From Thunnus maccoyii (taxonomy: Eukaryota; Chordata; Actinopteri; Scombriformes; Scombridae): DNA of 64,000 bases. The stretch covers positions 21,599,067-21,663,066 of the forward strand of contig NC_056545.1 in NCBI RefSeq assembly GCF_910596095.1, written 5' to 3'. The notes under the pieces were generated by a model. It made no database searches and was not told the DNA's origin. It saw only the letters and a program-made list of their open reading frames with translations. The position numbers and the translations under genes are program-made. This document shows positions 26,956 to 41,890 of the stretch, piece after piece (the first letter of the stretch is position 1; each line of letters opens with the position of its first letter).

Positions 26956-29900
26956 GGTATAGAAGAAGACTCAGGAGAAGGCGACGTATGTTGCAGGCAG
27001 CCTCCTCCAACTCACCTAAACAAGAAGAAACAAGGGAAATATTTGAGCCCATCAATCATTAAAAAACATGTTCAACAGCTTTCCAGCCTACTTGCAAGCT
27101 GACAAGATTGACAGTGATTACTTTGTGAAGAGGCAACACACTTAGAAACCTAAATAATCAAACCTAAATTACTAGCAGGACTTCAGGAGAGTCAAAGCTT
27201 ATCACGTTCAGTGTGTCAAAGCGGACAATCCTGCCCATTACTCCAACTGGCAGCCTTCAAAGCAGAGACACAGTGATGCATGATGATGGAGGTTGCAGTT
27301 TTGTTTACCTCAACCTCTAGTGTATCACATGCAAAAACTATTTATACTTTCATTATCCAGTTATGAATATTTGAGTAAGCATGGTAACTCAGCTGCAGAG
27401 CATCTCTGGCTGCAGGCCCTGGGATGGCCTAGCTAAGCCTGTCTGCTAGCCAGACGGTAATGTGGTTTGTCATATGTAGCGCATGCACAGCTTCCTACTC
27501 ACGCTCACCCCATGAGAAGTCAGGCTTGTTGTGGGGCAGATATCTGAGGGCCCAACAGTGTTTTCATGCTGGTGAATGGGAGTGTGCAACGCAATTGGCT
27601 AAGAAAAGCACAGCTGTCAGCTGATGCATGTTTCCAGTGTTTTTCCATCATAAATGGAAACAGAGCGTTTGAGGGTTTTTCGGTGCAGGACACTAGAGCA
27701 TTATCATCTGTGCTTCTGGCATCTGGAACTGTAGCATCAGTTTGTTTTGTGTTGAACAGCATTGTTGGTGAACAAAACTGAATAAATCACTTCATATGAG
27801 ATGCATTACCTATTAAATGAACTAAGCCTCATATATGGTGTTTGCAACATTGTTGGTTAGTAATTTTCATGGCCAAAACTGACAGAGAAAAAGACACCCA
27901 AAGTGAAATATAAAACAAATTATGTTCTCTAGTTGATACTGTTTAAAGTCACTATTGTGCATTCACAGCATGTTACAATGAAATTGCATGCAAATCCAAT
28001 TTAATGAGCTCTGAATTATGCTTTTATATTCCCTGACTAAGGATGCGAGCAGCATGAAAAGGGCATAAAAAATACATGATATTTACATTTTCCAGCAACA
28101 TAATTGCTCCTCTAATTCTGTACATATTCAGGGACATTTAAACCACATTTACCAGCCACTGCACATTATTTTTACTGTTGGAACAATATTTCAACCATGT
28201 CTCACTGTAAAGAAAATCCACAGTGCGAGCATCAGGCGGTGTTACCTGGGCCAGGCAGCATGTTGAGCTGTGTAGCCGCGTGTGATCCTTTTGTCACGGC
28301 CCAGTGTGTCATCTAGTGTGTCAGCGTGGCTACTGCTATTCTTGTACCCCACAGCCCTGACCACAACCTCGACCGCTGCTTCTGCCATGCTTGCTGACTC
28401 ATTGTTAATTAGGTTAGGGAGTTGCGACTGTAGGTTGGACTTTTGTTAACGGGAGCTTTGATTTGGGTTTCTAGGATCTGGCAGCTGAGCAGGCACCCCT
28501 GCAATTGCCGCATTACATGTTGTGGGTTGGTGTGCAATTAGCAAAGCTAAAAGAACCAGGAGACCTTCATCATACATCTACAGACACGTTTTTCTAATCA
28601 AACGGAGCCGCGAATATCATTTTTACAGACACGTACAGTACAACTCACATATGATGGCTGTGATTATTCCCTATAGTGACTTTGAATCCTGAATAAATTC
28701 AGAGCATTTAGCAAGTTGTTTCAGGAGCATCTGTAGGGTCAGGAATCGCTTGAATTCCTCTCATTAGAACCAGAAGGCAGATGGAGCCATGATTCATATA
28801 AGTGGATCTGCATGCAACGCTGCAGACTACTCATTCATGCACGTAAGCAAACAGATCACACACATACTCAAATCCCCCTATACTCGCTAAACACACACAT
28901 ACACACAAGCTGCGAATCAGTAAATGCAAATGCTAAGCAGCTGATTTGAATGTGAGTGACTGATGAGAGGGAATTTATAGAACGAAATAAAGCTCAATAC
29001 AAAGAAAGAGCAAAGTTATGATGGAAATATGATGAAACACTTTTCATCTTTCACTGCCACTTAATTTAACACTTCTGTAACACTTTGTGCTGCAGCCCTC
29101 TGCCCTCCAGTCTCAACCTCAGCAAGTGGTCCTGTAGTGTTGCTGCACCTTGCTGCGAGTGAGGCACTAGCGCTGCAGAGTGGAGGGACACATCACAGGG
29201 CTGGCCTGGCCTTGGCGTAGGAGCAATATTTCTATGAAATATATACAAAATACACATTTAATTACATTGGGGTATACTATGCCCTTTGTGTTTTGCAGAC
29301 ATCCACGAAACCTAATGTGATTTGAAACAAGCTATTCTTACAAACGCCAACCTGCCTCCTTTTTTGATTAGAAGAAATAGCATCCATAAGATATTTAAGG
29401 CTGCTTAAACAGACTGAAAGGGCAGATAGTACAGAACATTGTGTTCATAAAAGACATCTTCTACCTTCTGCTGCACACCCAGTCCTCAGACTGGCATTCT
29501 CTTGCACTAATAGGATGTTCAGGTTTGCATTCATTCAAATCTCAATTAAATAGAACATTTTGTAACTTTGTATGTGATGGTAAATAAGGTGGGTAGGAAA
29601 AAAGACAGTTGGATTTTCTAAGTCTGCAGATGTTTACGGGTCACTTTATCGATGATGTAGCTTCTGTATTTTGAAAAAACAAGATACTGTTCATAGACTT
29701 CAGTTTATTCTGTGTCTCCCTAATACCACAGATATTTTTTTGCCCACCGCTGCACGGTGTCATAACTTGACCCCACAGCCACTCTGTAAACCACAGTCAC
29801 CACGCTCGAGCCAGACTGCGCTGCAGCTCAGCCTGGAGGAACGAACAGGGGGAGGATGAGAGAGGCAGAGAGGAAGCCGTGAAAGAGGGATGGACCGAAA

Positions 29901-30640
29901 ACGTTCACGAGAAGAATGAGCAGCTTGAGACGCACAGCCAGAGAGGAGGAGAGGATTGAGGCAGCGGGAAAGAGACGGGAGGGGGCACGGTGAAAAATGG
30001 GGGGAAAGCCAATAAATAGAGAGCCACTGAGGGATCAACCAGGCTGGAGATAAATACGATTAGGCGAAAAACGTACTGGAGACAGACTGATGGATGGAAT
30101 ATTGAGACAGGGAATATGAGAGTGGAGGAATAAGCAAATGGAGGCAAGTGAGAGGGAGAGAGGATAGAAAAACAGTGAAAGGCAGCTAGACTACAAGAAT
30201 GGGGGAGGGAGGTGAAATCAAGCCTCTCACACTAGTCGCTGTGTGTGGTCTCCTAGCAACACTGTCAGCCATGCATCTTTTCCTTAGCCACTGAATATGC
30301 ACAAAGCAGGACGTCGGCCTCGTCATACGTGATGATCCCTGGGTTAAACTTCACTGATGCTTCTTTTGTACCTGATCCTCCTGCAATAAGGTATCCATGT
30401 ATTTTACATGGAGATAGCATCTGTAACCAATAGCAACCATACAACCTTGCTGCCAACATGACATGACGTACTCAGCCACACTGCACATTCTCTAAATGTT
30501 ACTTATCTGTAAGAAATCTATCCAAAACAGGTGATCTGACATTTTTAATAAATGCTTACTCATGAGATTCAGGTGTAAATGTTTGCATCAGAGCAACATT
30601 TTATCACCTGTCACAGTGAATTGAAGTGAAATGAGACATA

Positions 30641-31686
30641 TAAAGGTAAAATATTATGCAAAATGCACATTTTCATGTCTTTTCAACATAAACATCCTCT
30701 CTCTTTTTCTCCTGCTCCATCTTTCAGTAAATGTGAGCTCAAACACAATTTAAATTTGGCTCCCTTTGTGACGTCACAAAGTGAAGACCTGCTGGATTCA
30801 CTATATTTTTGATAGAAATGTCCCACAACAACTGGAAAACTGTTGTTAGCTTGGTGTTAGCATGTTGACTGGCTAATATGGCTAGCAATGTTGGATGATA
30901 GACAGTCAAGAGAAACTGTGTGAACGTTAAGCCTCATTTGAAACCAACTAAATAACGACAGTAGTAGGTTGGATAGTGGTAACTGTTTTTTCATGTTGTT
31001 TTTTGTGGAATTTTGAACTTCAGCGCTAGCTCAGCTAGCTTTTTTGTTACATGTTAGTCCGCTCTGCTCCATGATCCTCGCCGGTATGTGTGTGTTGCTA
31101 CTGTAACGTTATGTGAACGTAGTTGATAGACATGCTATGAAGGCTACGATACATGTGAAAAAAATGGTCAAACTGCAAGAATTCCTTTGCTTGGCAACGT
31201 TGTGCAACTTTGATTAGCACCCAGCTGCTAACTTGCTCAGACCATGAAGCTGTAGTGGCCCCCTACAGTGTGTAAAGTCAAGCTGAGACTAATACATCCA
31301 TTCTGGTCCACACATGCGCTTAGAGTTACTGTAATACTAGTATTAGTGACGCTACTGCAGCTCCGTTGCAGCTCCATTGCAGTTCCAGTATGAATACGAA
31401 TACTTTCCACAGCCCTTGGTGTCTCCTGTTGCGGCCGTATAATTTCGCATTGTATCACCACAGGAAAGTCACACCCAGTTCCAGAGTGGGGCGCAGAGAG
31501 CAGTGGCTCATTTGCATAGACACAGAAACAGCCCATGGAGAACAGGACTGAAACAGAGGGGTATAGAGGAATGCTAGAATGCATAATCTCAGTGGTATTT
31601 TCAGCAAAAAACTTCAAAGACATGTTTTGGGGACCTCAGAGACCTATATTAACTTGTTGAAAAGGAATATAATATGTGACCTTTAA
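30641..31686. mobile_element. Non-autonomous DNA transposon, ~1.05 kb, degenerate terminal inverted repeats
   Basis: The left end reads TAAAGGTAAAATATTATGC. The right end, reverse-complemented, begins TTAAAGGTCACATATTATAT. Together they form imperfect terminal inverted repeats of a family I recall as common in percomorphs (TTAAAGGTGACATATTATG type). The interior has no intact ORF. An 18-bp palindrome containing TGACGTCA lies at 30764-30781. Confidence 0.65.
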
Positions 31687-32641
31687 TAACTTGAGCTTGG
31701 AAAATCTCCGTAACAGCTGACAATAATGAGACTGGAATAGTTAAACAGGAGCCCCATGAGATCACACCTATACCAACAAGACAGGCTCCTCTCAAGAAAC
31801 TGGTTGTAATCACTCATCTACTCACAGATGTTCACGTGTTCCTTGCCAAACGCTGACTTCCATATGTGCTCAATGGTCTGAACAAAATTCAGACAATCAA
31901 TGAGCTCATGATTCTTACTTCTGCCAGCTGTCGGTACAAGATCAAAGGTAGCTTGTACGAAATGAACCACATCCACCACAAGATATCTGATGTTGTCTGA
32001 GTAAATTGTTGACTAAAGGCAAAACAAACTGTGGTTTTTACGTTCTGATTGTGAAAAGACATACAAATGTATCAGCATCTGAGATTTGACTTCATCTGCC
32101 AGAAAAAGCAAAACAACAACCCTGCTAATTGGGTTCAGTCTACTTTTTGAAGCCTGGGTGGCCTATGTTGCTGTAGTATAGTTATTTCTCTGTTGCTGCA
32201 TTTAAGCAAGTCAGTCACCATTAAGAACAAAAAGTCCCCAGCCACTTGTTCATCGTATTTAATTTCCTTCATCAAACAAACCTCAAGAGCAGAGGCTTGT
32301 GTGACGTGACAAGATGTGTAATTTCATCGCAATTAAACACTCAGTAAAGCGAAACCAGCTTTCAGATGATACATGCTGGCCAGTGCTGAGAGCTTGAGGA
32401 CTTAGGTTACAGAAAACCTTTACATTATTTTGCAAGGTTACAACTGGTTGAAATCTACTTTTTGACATCAAAATGCACAACTAATTTGTTGTCAAAATCT
32501 TAAAGGCACTACTTGGGTAATAACTGTGATCATACTGTAGGTATTGATAGCATGGTCGTGCAACTGATGCCTGTCATTTGATATCATTAATAACTGGGTA
32601 TAATACTACTACAAAACTAATTGCATGACTGAATTACATCT

Positions 32642-32950
32642 TTAAAGCAACAGTTTGACATTTTGGGAAATACACTTTCTTGCTGAGAGTTAGATGAGAT
32701 GACTAGACTTTGGTTTTTGCACAGATTAGAGATATAATGTGTCTATAGTGAGCTTTACATGTGCTCGTTTGAGGATTTTGTTACCTTTGGACGGTCAGGT
32801 TAGCTGTTTCCCTGCTAAGGTAGGCTAAGAGCTACTGGTGGTAGCTTCATATTTACTGTATAGACATGAGAGTGGTTTTGATCTTCTCATCTAACTCTCA
32901 GCAAGAAAAAGAATAAGTACATTTCCCAAAATGTCAAACTATTCTTTTAA
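32642..32950. mobile_element. TTAA-flanked palindromic MITE, ~309 bp
   Basis: TTAA occurs at both ends (32642-32645 and 32947-32950). Long inverted repeats follow: left AGTTTGACATTTTGGGAAAT then TTCTTGCTGAGAGTTAGATG, mirrored at the right end. The TTAA flank suggests piggyBac-type or similar mobilisation (inference). No coding capacity. Confidence 0.8.
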
Positions 32951-35900
32951 ACATTTTATTGAATTTTGTAATTTAAGTATTTCAACTGAGCACAATAAAA
33001 ATCCAAAAAGAGAAAGACTGGTGCATTCTGACAAAGTGACAAATACTAGTTCATTTTACAAAAGTTAACTTTGTGCTGACAAAGTACAAACATGCTTGCA
33101 AAATATTAATGGCCAGATTTCTCACACTTTCTGTTCACAGGAGCTCAACTTGCAATGAGAGATGCAGCCCTAAACATTTGGTCAGTGAGATAAATTATGC
33201 TGTATTACACCCATTAAACATTTACCAGAACTTTTCTGATGTGGACTGGATATTTACCCTGACACACTCAAACCTTTCATAACATCATAGTGTCATCATA
33301 GTGTGCAGCTCACCTATTCCAAGTGATGGTGGGGTATCACGATTCACATACAAACTGATCTATAACACTTTAAGGACACATAAGTTGCTCCCGTTCATTG
33401 TTTAAATTGTCAGCTCTGTAAACAGAACCACGTTCCTGCACATGTGCAGTGGCATTTGCCATACAAGGAACTGCTCTCCTGAGACTGAAAATGTTATTAG
33501 TCCTTGGAGCTGTTTCTAAACAAAGTACAGTAGCTATTTCCTTCGGGGTGAAAGAGCGTGTCACCCAGTGCAGCAGTGTAGCTCACCAACATGTTTTTAA
33601 TAGATTTTTGGACAACAATGGAGGTCTACAGCACAGAGAAATACGATATATCAGGCTTTGGATACACACACAATACTTGTAAGTAGGATGAGTTCATTGT
33701 TGGTTTGGCTCTGCACATGAGATTTGTTGACAATAAGAAAAATATAGAAAATCTCCAGCCTTAACCTTTTTTTGCAAGGCTGACTTACAGGCCAGAAAAC
33801 CTTTCAAGAAACACATATTGCTTTGTGGGCTTTTACAAACTGGATCACTCTAACCTTCCCTAACAACAACAGTCACCTGAGATAAAACCTGCCTCTGCTT
33901 GAGCCCATCTGATTCCTCTCACATTGTGATGTTCTCGACAATCCAAGTGGACAGACAGTTGCTACTGGTAGTTTGACCTGCCTTCTGTTTGTAATTGTTA
34001 CTACTGGAGTCCACATTTTCCATTTGGTGTATTTATCTTTTCCGAGTTTTGTTTTTGTCACCATCGCCAGCTCTAGGCTGCTCCTCTAATCTCCACAGGC
34101 ACCAGATCTGCTAAAAATTATTGTTATGCTAGATATTCTGATCTACTAACCAGACTCAAAGGCACTGTAGGAATTTAAAATATGGGGGGAAAAAACCTGG
34201 GATTTTTTTTTCTGCACATTGAGCCTAATTAATATGTATTTTGAAGTGTGTCTGTGTTAAGGAGATTATTCAAATAAATCCCTCATTGTGCATTACTAAA
34301 CCAGAAGTCACCATTTTCACCTTTGGGTTATACAGGGCTCTTTGCTGTTAAAGCATGCCTGAACTTCTCTTCGTGTACCGCTGTTGTGTGCTGAATGCTC
34401 TACAATATTGCATTGTGCAGTGAAATGCCTGTGGCTGATGAGAATGGACAGGAGGAGGAGGATGAGGAGGAGGAAGATGTAGAGGCTGATGTATCACTCC
34501 GGGCCAGGGATGGAAGGCACATGAGAGGCGTAGAGGAATTTTGCTGGATTTTTCTCTTGACCTCTTTCTGGTGTTTTGGGCATGAAATAAAAAGACAAAC
34601 CTCAGTGTTTTATATATATTGTCACATTGAATAAATCAAAATAATGATGGCATTCTGTGTCGTGTTTTTAACAAAATAACACAAAAAAAGACAATAAACC
34701 AACTAAAAAAGCTGAAGCCAAAAACCCCAATACACACACACATAAATATAAGATGCACAAGACACATCGCACACTTTGGATTCTCCTCCTCAGCGTTGTA
34801 CAAACTGAGTGACCACTAAATCTTTCATGGACTGCAACCAAAAATATCCTACAAAAAAGCTTTCCCTGTTTCCCCCCTTTCTCTGTGCTACCACAACACA
34901 GACTTGAGCCACAACAAACCTGCTCGATGTTTGTTTTAACTGTACACATATTCTGCCAACAAATGAATTTATTGGGTAGTTTTAAGTAACATCTGAACAA
35001 AATAAGGATTATGAATAGTTCAAATCGCAGCATAAAGAGATGCAGTTACAGGGTGTAAGCTGCAACCACAGTAAATCAAAAAATATGAAATAACACAGTG
35101 CTTGTCAGTCTCTTTCTGGTTAAAAAAAAAAAAGAGACGGCCGATAAATGACCTCCCAATCCACCCACCACTCTGCTTCCCCATTTCCCACCTTAGCTTG
35201 CCCTTGCCTTCATCATCTTCTGCTGGAATCTGCAGTAACCAAGGTGACCCACTGCACTTAGCATACATGAACACTTACTGGCTTACGAGCCCTTACACCA
35301 CACTGGATTCATTCAGTCTATCTTGTTTACTGTTTCAATCGCACAAGTTATGTGGTTCAAAATGCTGTTGGAAACACCACATCATGTCACAGAAAAAAAA
35401 ACACACAACCTGTGAAAGACAGGTCGAAAGAGACAAGGGGGAAGGAACGAAGACTGAACAACATCAGAAGAAAGCCATATGTTTGGAGGCTCAGAATGTG
35501 TGTAGCATGAGCGTTGTCACTGGATGTGATATGACGAAAGAGCACAGAATCGCTGCGTTGAGATTTTTTTGCAGGGTTCCCTCAAGATACTCTGCCTTTC
35601 AGAAACAATATTCAGCACTGCAAGAAAACTCTCTGAGTTTGTCCATCACATCACAAAAAAAAATACATCATATACGAAAAGAAATTCTCTTATTTTCTGT
35701 GTGGTCTATTTGGTTGCTGAAACCCAGACTATGAGGTAGAGCTGCATGGAGAAGAGTGAGAATTGAAAAACCCCTCCATGCTCACGCTTGTGCACGAGGG
35801 GAAGAGCTCCACTCTGCAGCTGCACACGCTTCACTGAGCCAGCATCCCTCTCTAACCAAGATCTGACTTACTGTATTTTAGATGTGGATTACCCAGCAAT

Positions 35901-36884
35901 ATTGCCTGCATGCCTCCCTGTTTGTTTGTTCAATCTCTTTATTATATTTCGGATATAACTGATGATACTACGATGCGCTGATAAGTAGGGTTGCACGTTT
36001 AACACTTAATCTTTTCATAGCACGTGATGTTCTCACCTCTTATGGAAGTAGCAAATTCCTTGTATGTTCTGACCACAGTAAACAAACGCTGTGGACTGTG
36101 TGGACGATCTCTCAAACCAAGTCTCTCCTGGTTGAACCGAAGTTGAACCTGTTTTACATTATCCAGAGCGTAATAATTCGTTTACTTGGTCCACCTATAA
36201 AAAGCTAAAAACATCGTAGCCTGCAGTACTTTAGGCTGTCCCTGCCCCAACATGACAAACCTCATAAACTATTCAGCAACAATTAAGCGAAGCCCAATAG
36301 CCCAAAGCAAAACAGGGATCAGCTGAACATCACTGTAAATTAGACATATGATTTGCCTCACAGCAGCCTGCAGTGGGTCTGACTCACAACTTTCCTGAGC
36401 TATTACACATAAACTGCTTTGAATTGCCTTAGAAAACCTCAGCTTTATCAATTTAGCTGGAGAAGGTAAAATAAACGGGTCTCAGGTAACCTAAAAATCA
36501 ATTCACCAATTGTGGAAGAAATAAACAAGAAAGAACATCAGATGTGTCCCAATATGTCATGTTAATTTCTAAGAATGTTATTATAATAACCCTGCCGTTG
36601 CTCTTACTGTGCTACCTTTCTTCTGATTTAAAGATAGAGAAGAAGTGTTGGTGTGATTAGCAAGCCAGGTAGGCCACAAGTGGTCTTCCAATGTTTGAAT
36701 CATCCCACTCCTTGTGCTCACAATCCCCCGATAAGCGAGTCATAGCGTAGGTTGCACAGGATAAGCACACACATGCCCACACACAGCAGCTCCCACTCAT
36801 TCATCTCATTACATACAGATCATGTCTCCTATGGCCCAGTTATTCTACCCTGCTCTGTTCACCAGCATGACGCTAACTCAGTAG

Positions 36885-37125
36885 AGGAGATTTTGTTAAA
36901 AGAGCACTCCACTGATTTAACATTGCGCCTGTATAACATTGATGGACTAAACGATGGACAGTTAGGATCAAAATCGAAGCAGCAAAACCTTACCCACAAT
37001 GCAATTTGACTCGATTATGCTATAATTGTGTGTTATGCTAGTAACCGCTAATGTAGCCTCGAGCCTAAAGGAGAGATGAGGAGCGGGTCTTTCTAACTCA
37101 ACACCTCCAGATTTTTTTAATTTTC
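36885..37125. mobile_element. Possible MITE of the GCACTCCACTGATTT type
   Basis: The segment beginning AGAGCACTCCACTGATTTAAC, with internal CCCACAATGCAATTTGACTC, resembles a short dispersed element seen in many fish introns. Ends are not well defined, so the boundaries are approximate. Confidence 0.35.
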
Positions 37126-39931
37126 ACACTTGTAGTTTTCAGCCATTGAAGACAGATAAACAGAATTTCATGTGTTTCCTTTAAGGCAAGTTTAAGAAAA
37201 TAAAGATTTAATGTGACAAAGCTAATGGTCGAGTACACACACTGCCACCTCTATAGGTTTTTTTTAAAATATGTGAATAACATCACATCAGGCATTTTAG
37301 AGACTTGTAGAAAATCAGTAAGTCAGACATGTCTAAGAGCATTTTAAGGGTCTGTACTGCAAGCTGAGAAGCAAGAGAAGTGGAGAGAGGAAAATGTACA
37401 GGTTTCATTGGCTTTACAGGTGTGATTGGCAGGTTTTCAGCTCCTGGTCTCACTTGAGCGATTCCTATTCCTGTCGTTCCCGCTGTTCACTGTACTGACA
37501 ATGATGAAATGAAAAGGTACTAACTGTGGCAAATGACATTGTGACAGCAGATTACACACTGCAGGATGTCGGTTTCAGGCAGTGTTTTCTATATTGTCGC
37601 CTTGTGATTGGGTGGGAAAACAGCAAATTTGAACAATACCATCGACTTTTAACAGGATGATTACGAGTGGCTTGTGAGGTGACTTTCTTTGGCCCGAGTG
37701 GCTCCAATCCAGAAAATGAGAGTGTGACACTTGTACAGGCTGTTTATGGTTTCACCTCTGTGGTATCAGCTGCAAGCGTGTAATTGTTTTTGATACAGCA
37801 ATGTCTTGTTCTCAGCAAATTGCTCTCAAACAGCATTGTTGATTTGTCAGTGATTGTGTACAAAAATATTAAATTATTTCAAATAATTTAAATTTAATCT
37901 ACTCAATAATGAAACATATTACAGGGCTATACAATAACAAAAATAATTGCTAAACATAAATTGGTGACATGGACCTATAGAGTGGATGCTATATAGATCA
38001 AACACTTTAAATTCACCTTCTGATCTACATGAAGGTTTGAACCCCCCAAATCCCCAAAAGAGGAAGCGTCTTGCGGCTTTTTAAACCTCCAACATTTTTG
38101 TTTTTGCAATCAGAGTAACAAGAGAGCTCCTTTTGCTTCCACTTATTCAGGCAAGCTGGGATTCTTTTCAATACAAATGAAGATTGCTCTGACATTTGCA
38201 ACACACACTTAAGTTATCCTGCATTCAGATTTGCACTTCTGTTTCTGCCACATAAAAATCTGTTGTGTACAAACACCTCTTTTTCCCACACTGTTGCTGA
38301 ACCCTGCATTTTTGCTGGTTTACTGTGACCTTTAGGAATGCCACAGACAATGAATTACCACTGTGGTACTTCTAAGACTATTATGCTTCAAATCATTTTC
38401 AGACCCATATATTCACACGACAACAACATGTTAGGATCATGAGGTTTGTGGCGCAAAACGTACTTTTCAATGTTTTTAACACACAGCTGCCACAAATAAA
38501 ATGTTGCTGCCAGATTCAGTTCACATTATTCAAGGTCTTTTGAAGGTCTTTAGCATCAATGTAGCAAATTAATTACAACAGGAAATTTAACAGAGGATTC
38601 TGGGCTAGTGACGTTAATTTACGCTTGTCTGAACATGTATAATTCAAAATAGAGCTACAAGGTGCCATTCTTGTAATTCCAGATCTCACAAATTACTGAG
38701 TTCACATAATGACACTGAAATTACTTCGCTAAAAGGCTTCTTGCCATAAATGGCACACAAACATTTGTAAATATACTTGCTTTCTGTCCTAAATACTTGC
38801 ATTTTTATCTGTGTGGAAGATACTGTACAGATACAGTTAAACAGGTGGTGATCAACATGGCTTGACACTGGCACTTCTACGCCAACAAGAGAGGAGTAAC
38901 TGTTGGCTCCCAACTTTATTTATTTTGCATGGTACCATGCAAATGACTTTGAAAGGTTTAATGAGAAGAAAACAGAGGGGAAATGAACAAAGATGAGTTG
39001 CCTCAAGGAAATCATTACCACACATCATTACTCTTGACTACACACTGCAATGAAGACTGGATGCTGTAAGATGCTTACAACCCAGAAAGGAACCATTTAA
39101 AAGGAAGCATTTAATTTCGAATTTTCACTGGTTAATTTGGCCATATCCATCCCAGACATCCTCCGGTCAGACAAGGGACACGCATGTATGACCTTTTAAA
39201 GTGCCGAGCACCCAGCGAGCCAACAGCATCCAACAACACGGCCGCAAAGGGAGCTTCCAAATAAAGAACAGAGGAGTTTTGTGGTAATTTGTTGAGCAAA
39301 ATAATCCCTCCTCAGTGGGTGCAGGGGACGTCTGTCCGTTTCAATTTTTCCATCATTTTCTTCCTTCAGCCCCTGCAGTCAAGTACATCAAAGATGAGAC
39401 AAAGAGCATCGTTTCCAGAATAGAGAGGGCAATCTGTATGACTTTACGGTATCTCTTTAGAGAGGAGTTTAGAGCGGGAAACACAGCTGAAAACGTCTAA
39501 TAGGATTAATTTCTGTTTTCTTTCTTTCTCTCTTTATTGGACTATGAGTCTAGTCTATGAGTAAAGACCCAGGACAGGCAGAAGAGAAAGGAGGATAACG
39601 TCCAACAACATCCATGGCTGGATTTGTACCCAGGACATCGCTGGTAAATGGCATGCCCTTTAATCAAGGAGCCACCAGAGAGAACCTTTACCTTTAGACC
39701 TATTTATAACTCAACACTGTGACTGACTTAAGTGTGTGAGAAAGTTAATTTGATCCACAAGAAACGCAGGGTTTAATGTTGAAGAAGATGGTAACTGGGG
39801 ATTTGGATTTTAGCTCAGTCAACAGCACATCATGATGAATTTATGATGACAATCAGTATAAATTTTTTTTTAAAAAGTCCAGGTAGTTAAATGTATTTAT
39901 TTATTTTTGTCACATTAGTGACAGTTAAAGA

Positions 39932-40216
39932 TTAAAGGGGAACTCCACCAATTTCCACTGATAAAGTTAAATTTTTTGAGGAGCTTTGTCAAGTGAGAAA
40001 ATAACCCATGACGTTCACCAGGAAGGAAATGTCTAATAAAGAGACACTATCACGTTGCATTATGGGAAGTGTAGGCTCCAGCCTTACTGGGGGACTAAAA
40101 GTCAGGATATCTCGGACTCTGCTGATCCCATTTTGACCATTCTTTTTAATCTGCATGTCGCAAAGTCTCCCAATGTTGTGAATGTGCAGTACAAAATTGC
40201 CTGATTAACCCTTTAA
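39932..40216. mobile_element. TTAA-flanked MITE, ~285 bp
   Basis: The left end is TTAAAGGGGAACTCCACC. The right end, reverse-complemented, is TTAAAGGGTTAATCAG. This gives a short terminal inverted repeat TTAAAGGG with TTAA at each border. The interior has GCATTATGGGAAGTGTAGGC, a segment common in fish MITEs. Non-coding. Confidence 0.6.
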
Positions 40217-41890
40217 AAATGATTACTGACTGTGATACTCTTCCACTTTTGAATGTTATATTCTCATTTTCTAAGAATAAAAAATAATTTAAGCTTTTCT
40301 AACTCCCTGTCTCAAAATTAAAACTTTTAGACATTCTGTATACTAAGAAATTTAACTTTACCCCTCAAAGATGCCCACTGCTTTATCAACAGGTAAACTG
40401 GACGGCTGACATTCAACCAATGCCTCCATAACACGACCAATTCCAAGATACCAGCCAACTTTTACACACATGAAGAAGAATGATACAAACTTGGTGCAAC
40501 CCTGATTACAGCGCAGGTTTTTAAAAGACAAACCAGTCATGCTGTCATTTGTAAAAAGTGAGTGTTGTTTACACAGTGAGTAACTATAGAAGGAAGAGAG
40601 GTAGTGATACATGTAGAAGAGCAAACAGTGGCAAGATTCAATCTGAAACCACTAGGGGCAAACATAAAGTGGGCTCAAAACAGTCATATTTTCTACTCCT
40701 TGTAAACAAAGTGAATAATCTCAGACCAGATAGCCTGAAATTTCTCCAACGTGATGATCACTGGCCAGATGAAAACTGAATATCTGGGAGCAGTCATACA
40801 CATTGATTTATGCTGCTCTTCCACTGTCACTGCTGATGCCATCTCTCTCTGACAGAGCTGAGAGAATCAAGATGGTGAAGCCACAGATGGAAGAAGCACC
40901 TGCTCTTGCCATGAAAAAACAACAATGTACACTAAAGCTAGCTAAACATAACCACAGTGGTATTGATTTTGAAATACCTGCATGACTGGCCACTAGTAGC
41001 CATTTATATTACTTTTACCAACCTATTGACCTGCTGCTGCTCAAATTCCTGGGAAACAATGTTTGGGCGCTCCAGGAAATCCACGGCAAAAAGAAAAAGA
41101 AAAAAAAAATCCATTACTGCTCAGCCAGACAGGGGTATCCACTCGACTAGAGAAATGGGCTTAAAATGTCAGCATCTGCCACGTCTGTCTCACATCCATC
41201 AGGCCCTCGCTCCCTTTCTTCCCTCCCTATCAGTCCCTCTCCTCTCTGGTCCTTCATGGGCCTTCCCTCGCCCTCTCTGGATCCGGTCTATTTGTGTTTT
41301 CAATCTTCCAATCTGAATATCTCATCCTTTTTGGAATCAGACATGATGTACGCTGCTGGTCAGAGCAACTGAATCATCCATTTCATGGAAAAAATAACCA
41401 AAAAAACTCAAATGTAGTCAGAATCCTTGCTCCATCACTGAAAGGGTTTTTTTTTTTCAGTTTACACATAACTATGACCTCTGCCCAATTTCATTAACTC
41501 TTAACAAAGTAAAGCATTTTGATTTAGCGGAGTAAATCCTCAAGGACTAAGTGTTCCATTGAAACGTTTTGCATTTATCTCTGACTGAGTCGCTGTTCTC
41601 TGATTTAATCACATTTCTGGACTGAATTTGGGATCACCAGGTGAGCATGACAGCTAACGACGGGTTTTGCAAGCCCTCGGTTTTCTTCTGCATAAAAGAC
41701 ATACTGCACAGTGTGTGGCGCTCACAGCCTGCACTCAATGACCCCAAATTCACAGCTGCTCTCACCCATCCCTGCTCTCCTCCTCTAGCTGTACCAACGA
41801 AAGCTTAACCAAACAGCACAAGAGACAGTCACATATCACATCCTGTTTATCTGCCTAAGCAAGACTTCAAGTCATGTACATGATATGTAG

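Noticed and set aside
34395..34634. Plus-strand frame with an acidic Glu/Asp run
   Set aside because: The acidic run comes from a short GAG/GAT repeat, and no splice sites or neighbouring exons support a gene.
35102..35734. 210-codon plus-strand frame, the longest outside recognised genes
   Set aside because: Composition is low-complexity and Lys/Ser-rich, with no domain, no promoter context and no splice partner. It is most likely a chance frame.
39540..39690. Possible SINE ending GGATTTGTACCCAGGAC...GAGCCACC
   Set aside because: It resembles a tRNA-derived repeat end, but too little matches to define an element.
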